From Bryoerythrophyllum caledonicum (lineage: Eukaryota; Streptophyta; Bryopsida; Pottiales; Pottiaceae), in NCBI GenBank assembly GCA_963971425.1, contig OZ020523.1, positions 23,975,105-24,039,104 on the forward strand: a stretch of 64,000 nt of DNA. The letters are read 5' to 3'. The notes beneath the pieces were generated by a model, which worked only from the letters and a program-made list of their open reading frames with translations, searched no databases and was not told the DNA's origin. This document shows, piece after piece, positions 56,809 through 64,000 of this stretch. A program made the translations under genes and the position numbers. The stretch's first letter is position 1; every line of letters begins with the position of its first letter.

Positions 56809-59300
56809 AATAATTAGTATGGGTAGTCTCAGGGGAAGGTAGAAATGGCCTCAAAGAACCAAAAGCCTGAAAGGGAGCTTTGGCAAATCTTTGGGCCGTT
56901 TCAAATATTTCAATTCTTGAAATTTTGTCTAAAGATGTAAGAAGACAAGAACTATGTGTGAATATAATTTTTATTCTCATTGGACCTATAGGAAAAGACA
57001 TGTACCATCTTAAGACAAGACCTTGGTAAGCTTGATTTTGGTGCTTTTGTTTTCTAGCTCTTTCCACAACTAGCCAAATTCTCTCATGTCCTCTGAACGC
57101 ATTTTGAGCTCCTTGCTAGCTTTCCAACAAATCTCTAAAATCTCTAATTCTTGTAGGCATCAACAAATTACAGTGATTTTTGTGAAGTGATATCATGCTG
57201 AAATGTACTCACTATATAGATGATGTTATGCCTAATCTACTACACTTGTAGATCCTCCGAGGCTCTGATGGTCCACTTAGGCATTAAAGGAGTAGAGATA
57301 ATTTGTCAAGTGTAACTTCGAAAACTTCAAAATCTTTTGCTACGACCTTTTATTAAATGTGAGGTTATTAATACAAGTAATTCACATTATTCTATTTGAG
57401 ATTCCAGTATGTAAAACTTTCACTCCAAGATAAGTAAAATAAAACTTAAGCAATTTAGGCAAGGTGCAAAATAAAATGAATTTCCTTATTAACATTAGAG
57501 ATCTTAATGTTTTTATCATTTGATTTTTTTTGCTTCAAGTTTAAAGAAGCATGGGCCTTTGTTTTGACTAGTTTGATTTTCAATTCACACAACAATGAAT
57601 TTATCAAAAATTTTATCAAATGTGGTTTGGTGATTTTTAAACCTCTCTTCAATGCTCAATTTTTTTAAAAATGCTACACTTCTCCAATACCTTCAAATAT
57701 TGGTGTATAAAGAATTGATATCACACATATCATAATGGTGTAGTATTTAGAAATTTTGAATGCAAAAATTCATCAATTAGTTATGTCAAAGTTTGCAATC
57801 CTTGAAATGCAACGAATAAAATAACTTTTTTTTCTTCACTTCAACGGTATAATCTTTCAATCCATGCGGTCAAAGATCTTGTAGATTTATGAGCATGTGG
57901 GTTTATAAGTATAGATTGAGATTTTATGGTCCAAGATGGAAATAATGACTTTATTTATCTTTTCCACTCTTTGAACTACAATGAGCAACTTTGAAACATT
58001 TTTGGTGTTAAATAGTCAAGGGATTTTAGAGGTCAAATCAACAAGTTCAATCCCCTCACTTGTTTATAGCAGTGGTGTATAGGAAGTTATATTTTTCCTG
58101 TAATCTATATAGAACATCATATACAATTTTCAATTTTCCTAGATTATTACAATTTTACAATTTTCCTAGATTAAGCTTCTAATATTGAAGTAAATTTTAA
58201 AATGTAAGTAAGCCGTGACCCATAATTGTCATAGGGTTTACACCATGTCCACTATAGATTGTGCCTATATTGACCCGCTCCATTATCTAAAAGACATTGC
58301 CAACATAATGATTAACTTCTTTATTATTACTATTAATAGTCAATGTAGACAATCTTGATATTTTATTTAGCAAAGTGGATATGGAGGTCAACCTTTAGAC
58401 ATGTATTTCAATGCTTTGTTTTGTTGTGTATGTTCTACAAAGTAATAAAGGATAAATTTATAACGTTTCATGCAATGCACATTTAAGAGAATTGTCAAAA
58501 CAAGACTTAAAAGGATAACAATGAAATTATCCTATCAATTCAAAAAAATTACATAGATATATTTAATTACTTTACAACAAATATGTTTATTTGAAGTTTC
58601 AAACCATTGAAAAACATCTTAATTAACAAGTACAATATCAACAAATGTTGCATATTTATAAAAGCATCCATGTTATGCAAAAATAGTATAAATGCAATGG
58701 TGCCTATAAATTTTGATACAATAGCTAACTAGAATTTTTAGGAGCTTATTTTTCTTTCATTCCAATTTCGATATCAATAATATTCCTGATGTACTTTCCA
58801 ATTTAAGGCTTGTAGTTTCTTGTATAAAAATCTTAGCTTAAATAAGATGTTATGGAAACCAGCTAGCATATTTTTAATATAATGTCATGTAACTTTTTAG
58901 TTAAAAGTTTATTCAAATGTAATATCTATTGATGGCAATTTCAATTGTCAATTGCAACCAATGTCAAGACTTTTTATTTTTATATACAAGAATGTTTTAA
59001 ACTTCCAATACATGTGGCTACATATAAAGTCCAAATTTGATCTACATTATGTCAAATCAACAAAATTGTACAATTAAGATCTTTATATCACACCACCAAA
59101 AAACACTTTGAATTCAGTAAGTAATCGAGTGAAAATAGGCTAGGGCCTCTGATGAAGAATATCATCCATCAATTCATACAATACAATGGAATCAAAATGC
59201 AGTCATTCCCACAGTCACATGAATCATACAATATTCCTTCAAGATACACATCTGCAGAACACACAACAACCTAAGTATCAACCTAGTATCATTGCACCAA
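56809..59300. other. AT-rich spacer with TTAA-family fragments
   Basis: 57620-58030 carries family sequence (CTACACTTCTCCAATACC near the left, an ACATTTTTGGTGT block near the right) without clear ends. No gene is recognised. Confidence 0.45.
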
Positions 59301-59379
59301 CCGCCTATCAGACTATCAAACTATCACGAGTGTAACTATCAACCTAGTATAATCAGAGCACCATCCACATGTCAAATAG

Positions 59380-59693
59380 ACATCACCCGAGTATCACATA
59401 GACATCACCCGAGTATCAGATAGACGTCACCCGATTACCAGATAGACATCGCCCGAGTATCATATAGACATAACCCGAGTAACACATGGACATCACCCGA
59501 GCATCAGATAGACATCACCCGAGTATCAGATAGACATCACCCGAGTATCAGATAGACATCACCCGAGTATCAGATAGACATCACCCGAGTATCAGATAGA
59601 CATCACCCGAGTATCAGATAGACATCACCCGAGTATCAGATAGACATCACCCGAGTATCAGATAGACATCACCCGAGTATCACGTAGACATCA
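59380..59693. repeat. 22-bp minisatellite, about 14 units
   Basis: The unit contains ATCACCCGAGTATCAGATAG. Units to the right of 59500 are nearly identical; those to the left are diverged. The last partial unit (GACATCA) includes the bases that form the peroxidase stop codon. There are no unique spacers, so this is not CRISPR-like. Confidence 0.95.
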
Positions 59694-61168
59694 GTTGAAT
59701 TTGTGGCAGTTGCGGCGGATTTGGCCCTGACTTCCAGTGAGGACGCCGACATTGCCCATCTTGATCATCGCCGCGACGAACTTGCGCTTAAACACGTCGA
59801 GGTTCGCGTGCTCGGCCACCATGCCCTTCGTCTCCGCCTCCTCGAACAGCACCTGGTCCGACGTCAACAGTCCCTTGCGCACCTGCAGGTTCTTGTGATA
59901 CACCTCGTCCAATCTGGTGGGCGTGGTGAGATCCAAGTTCACCTTGCTGGTGCTCCCCGCGGGACACTGCTTCGCCAGGGCCGCGGCGTAGCTCGCGTCC
60001 AGGGTGGGGTCGGCGGGGGTGGTGAGGCGGTTCTGGATGGCGCCGCAGCCCGCCACGCCCACGCTGTGCGCGCCGGAGAGCGTGACCATCTCCTCCGTGG
60101 ATAGGCCCACTGCGGCGAACAAGGACTTGAGCGTGGCGAGGCTGGCGGTCGGCGCTGGGAGCTTGCCGGATACTTCGGCGGCGGAGGAGACCACGCCGTC
60201 GCGGCGGCCGAGTGGGACTGTCCATGTCATCCTTCCTCCGGATAACTGCATAGCAGAAGAGAATCAAATCAAAATATATAAGATCTCATGTATTGGTTTC
60301 TTTCACATTTTTCTGTATGATTTGGCGACGGAGCTATAAAAAATCATAACAAGCTGCCTGAGGTGATGGAAGACTAGTTTTGTGAGTGGATATGCATGAA
60401 CGGTGGTGTTGATTGGTCGATAAAGATATTGGTTGAATACCTTCTTGACACTCAGTTGAGATGCCATGGCGGTGATGTCTGCACACGAGACGATTCCTGG
60501 ACATTGCTTCTCAATGGCTGTTTTCGCGGCGTCAATGACTTCGAAGCCCTGGATGCTGAGGTTGGGCCTGGCGTCTTTCTCGGATGGAGAATCGATCAGT
60601 ACCGATGCGTCACATCCCTGCATGCAGATTACAAGGACGTGAACACAATGATCACTGGTTGCATTCGCAGGTTCACAACGTCGTTTAAATGTCTATGATC
60701 GAGATATTAGAAACTTTGGCGGAGTTGCACAAACTTTAGCGGAGAAGACTGTCTAACGTTCATGGGTTTCGCAGATGCCAAAGTTTGATATATCCTGTTT
60801 ATTACAGCCTCAGTATCACACTGCTATGTTCATATGAGTACCACAAAGTTTCACCTAAGTATCACCTATGTATCATCTGAGTACTGCATTCACAATTCAT
60901 TGATGGAGAGATGGAAATGACAACACTCATATAATTATACGATGGGTTCAGTTACCCGAACGAATCAGTCATGGAAGTGGATGCGGAGGACTCCAGCGGC
61001 CGCTGCGGAGCGCCGGTTGAGCGCCGAGTTCACTGCCGAGGTGATGACATTCTCCGCATTCGGGCAGCTGCTCTTGTAGAAGTTGGTCACCAGCTGAGCT
61101 TCTGTCGACGAAACCAACATTGTCACCAGAAGCACAAGTACCACCAAAACCGGACCTGCGGTCACCAT
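59691..61168 (-). pseudogene. Class III secretory peroxidase, three exons, with an in-frame TGA at an invariant Cys
   Basis: Exons on the minus strand are 61168-60956, 60617-60441 and 60245-59691, joined by GT-AG introns; the third exon ends at a TGA. These haem peroxidases act in the cell wall. A signal peptide (residues 1-24) precedes QLVTNFYKSSCPNAE. The distal site is present (R62 and H66 in LRIHFHD), as is the proximal His (H190 in TLSGAHSVG). Cysteines matching horseradish peroxidase C11, C49, C91, C97 and C301 are present. Codon 68, the C44 equivalent right after HFHD, is TGA. The usual ARD motif after SCAD is also lost (MASQLSVKK). Total length is 314 codons, normal for the family. 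The rest of the frame is clean, so the break is either recent or a sequence error. Confidence 0.8.
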
Positions 61169-61228
61169 CTTGCAGAAGGAGTACTGAGATCGATCGAACT
61201 GTAAGTCTGATGATTCTGAGTGCTTCAA

Positions 61229-64000
61229 TATTCACTGGACGTCAGCTGATCAATCAAGTTGACAAGGATGTGAATTTTGATACTGAAGGACTCAGATTTA
61301 TCTTCTTCAGTTGACAGATGAACAGTGAATAATAAAGCGGACAAGTTTCTCCGAACTTCTCGACGGACCTTCCGTGACGTGACGACCTGTCCGTTGACAT
61401 ATTTGCGAGTTTGTCATAAATTTTACTCAGCGAGCGTGTAAGAGGAGTGAGTTGAACTCTGATTTGGACCCTACCGGTACCGTATCGGATCCACTTTGTC
61501 GATTCGTCCAGCGGATGCCAGCTCCATGCTCGCCATGCATTTCGCTCTATGGATCGTCGATTGTGGGACGTGGATCATGAGCCGCGGATGCGAAATGCGG
61601 TCGACGTCTGCGATTGACCAGTGCAAAGGTTCATCTGACCTTTGTCATAATCTTGTTCTCTGCGAGACCCAGATTAGCGCGAAGACAATGTGTTGGCTCT
61701 CATACTATGTGCGGTAAAAGTTGACATTAGTTTATTACACTGATTTGTTTTAGTTAGTGTGCCCTACGCTTGTGACTTCTAGATTCAAAATTATAACAGT
61801 GAATTTTTCATTTCATTTCATTGGTGCGGAATAACAAAGCATGAGAATCTCTCATGCTCTATTTTTCTACATTTGAATCTCACCCTTTGTTTTACTTCGC
61901 AATCTTCTTTTGGATAGAGCCTGAGTGTTGTAACTTGTTAGGAATATTCATTTCAGAAAGGGAATAATCAATCACTTGACTTTGTTGCCTCCGAGAGTGT
62001 GGACCAGTCGCATACATCTGAGCAACAATTGCTTTTCTCCTCTGGCTTTCCAAATCTCAGTGGTAAGTTTGTCAACTGCGTTATTTTTAGTTTTGACTTG
62101 GGGTTGATTCTCATCATGCCTTCGGAGGATTGACTGGCACCCATTCATCTGGCTATGAGGCTAGGCGTTGAAAGACCCGAAAGAAGTCAAACTTCCAATT
62201 GTTTGAAGTGGGAATACTCTTAAAAGTTTTACAAAAATACTCTGGCGCGCTTGTTTTGTTTCTGGCTTCCTTTTTGCAATCAAATTTTGTTTGTTATGTG
62301 CCCCAATTTTAATTTTTTTTTTTTTACAGAAATAGTCAAGAGCCACATACAAATCCTCTTCCAATTATGTAATTAGTGAAGTGCTGGGCGCTGACTTCGA
62401 ACATCAAACCAGGTCCAGCGGCCTGTGGCATCAAGCTGTGAATCTTTCCACATACTTTGAGAGGAACAGGAGTTGCACTGTGAGAGGAAATTACTGTAAA
62501 ACTGGCTTAAATAGTAGACATATCAAGCCTTGAAGGGCTTTAAATTTTCTCTCTTTCCTCGCACTTGATCGATATTTTTGTGAGTTACATGTCACGTACC
62601 CAGCATGCAGGCATCTCATAACACAATTGATCTCACTCGACCCGGATTCAACCTTATTTCAAGAAACTTGCACAAATCATTGTGATTGCTAAACTTGAAT
62701 CAAATTTAAACTAAAATTAAATGTCAATGAGTTTCGAAGTCAACTTCAGCTTAAATAATCCAAGCCTAGGGCTAAATCATAACCCCTATTTTTAGAATAC
62801 AAAATTTGGTATCCGCCTCTGCGTAGGTCTAATTTTAGGATCTGAGAAAATTGGTAATCATATATCTGATCGCTGGTGATAAGCTGGTGAGTCGTCGCCT
62901 TGACTGGGAAATCGTGCAAGGATCTTTTCGACCGTCTGATATTCAACGCTCCTTGATGTAAATTGTGGCATGGGCACGATGTGATCTAACAAACCCTCAA
63001 GCGCATTGACACCGAAATCCATATTTCTCTGTCAATGTCAACGAAGAGTTTTATAGCTATGCCACTGAGTTTACTTTCTTCTTGGAACAGTATAAAGTGG
63101 ACGTTGCACCCGAAAACCAGCAAAATTAATCTGAACTCACTGGAAAGTAATACAATCAGGAATTCATGGTGATTGATATCAGTGTGACATTGGTACGTTG
63201 GTTATACACGGATGATACTGAGGCGCTCAAGAACATTGAGAAAACATCCTTCGACAAGTCGAGGAGCCGCATGCAACACTATTGATTTCGGCACTTCGGG
63301 TGGTATGTGTGCAGGTGCAACTACCGTAAAGCAGCACGACGAGTCGACGACCAGCTAGCAATTGGAAGATACATGATGCAAACTTTAAACGGGTTGAATT
63401 TGCAACAGATGCTCATTTTCAAAAGATGAAAAAGGATGTTGACATTGGTCTAGTCGCCAAATATACCTCATATGTGACACGTGGTGGACACGCTTAAGTA
63501 AACATGAATGTTATTATCGGTAAAAGCCCGAAACACACGCAACACACGCAGCCTTTCCGAACACCTGCAGCAGCTCAAACTGTTGCGAAACTCAAACACT
63601 GCAAATGTCAACTCGCTGACCCGAAAATAAATAACATAAAACACCATCGCCGAAACTGAATTGCTACACCTTGTCATAAGCCGATTCTGGAGTCGATATC
63701 TATGTGGTACTCTAGTGATACTGGTCTGATACCCGGATGGTACGAAGGCGGTCTTGGACAAGAAAACACTGTTGTGGACCGAACTTTGCGTTTAGGCCCA
63801 TTCTGAACTCACGTTCAACTCAGCATCTGCAGCATAAGAGTTTCCTTCCGTGGGCTGAAATTGTGATAGAAAATATAATTTCTCCTCACAAGCCTTAATG
63901 CAAGAAGCTGCTTTAGCGCAGTTTAAATGTCAAAAAAATGCTATTTGCAGCACCTAAACTATAAGGTCTTGCGCACTTGGTTCAAATAATTTATGATTTT
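61229..64000. other. Spacer upstream of the peroxidase to the right edge
   Basis: No supported gene. A plus-strand segment near 63165-63285 (39 codons around TLVRWLYTDDTEALKNIEK) reads coding-like but ends in a stop and is not recognised. Other frames here start with non-ATG codons or carry no motif. Confidence 0.4.

Noticed and set aside
59380..59693. Regular repeat array resembling CRISPR
   Set aside because: The 22-bp units are contiguous with no unique spacers, and the genome is eukaryotic.
60963..60965. Selenocysteine reading of the peroxidase TGA
   Set aside because: Land plants are not known to have selenocysteine insertion machinery, and no SECIS-like element can be supported. A nonsense mutation or sequence error is simpler.
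62161..62364. 67-codon minus-strand Lys-rich frame
   Set aside because: It crosses an oligo-T tract, lacks motifs and is of chance length.

Overview
The window is nuclear DNA of a land plant, most likely a non-seed plant such as a bryophyte or lycophyte. The evidence is spliced GT-AG genes, a plant-type tRNA-Trp, a jasmonate receptor (COI1), a secreted plant gulonolactone oxidase, a class III peroxidase and a BYPASS1-like protein. The COI1 carries Val where Arabidopsis has Ala384, the state described for the Marchantia receptor. GC-rich genes sit in strongly AT-rich, repeat-filled spacer DNA. The species cannot be named from the sequence.

Layout. 0.4-0.8 kb: a Harbinger-like MITE (family A). 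0.8-1.9 kb: dispersed repeats. 2.3-6.2 kb: Helitron-like DNA, with a 2.06-kb copy carrying exon-like fragments, then a head-to-tail array with a 426-bp period, then fragments of SF3B1 and of a receptor kinase. 6.5-10.6 kb: a decayed retroelement-like stretch with a gag-like reading frame. 10.7-11.5 kb: another Helitron-like end. 12.4-14.1 kb: a decayed Ty3/gypsy pol on the minus strand. 14.3-25.1 kb: TTAA-bounded elements, MITE families B and C, and an unrecognised AT-rich ORF of about 317 codons. 26.75-28.65 kb: a three-exon BYPASS1-like gene whose second intron holds a family A copy that itself holds a TTAA MITE. 29.7-32.8 kb: a decayed LINE split by a TTAA element. 35.33-37.36 kb: a 2,024-bp Tc1-like DD34E transposon with its ends, its TA duplication and one nonsense codon. 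38-46 kb: more TTAA elements and a family A copy split by a family B copy. 47.1-49.5 kb: COI1 (+). 51.1-53.0 kb: gulonolactone oxidase (-). 54.7 kb: tRNA-Trp (-). 56-58 kb: TTAA elements. 59.7-61.2 kb: a peroxidase gene (-) with an in-frame TGA at an invariant Cys and a 22-bp minisatellite running into its stop codon. The last 2.8 kb shows nothing I recognise.

The host genes do not form an operon or an evident pathway cluster. Most of the interest lies in the transposon layers, whose insertion order can be read from nesting and empty sites, and in three host-gene details: the COI1 ligand-pocket residue and acidic tail, the peroxidase nonsense codon, and the transposon-filled BYPASS1-like intron. 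All function calls come from reading translations against remembered family features. No database search was possible.
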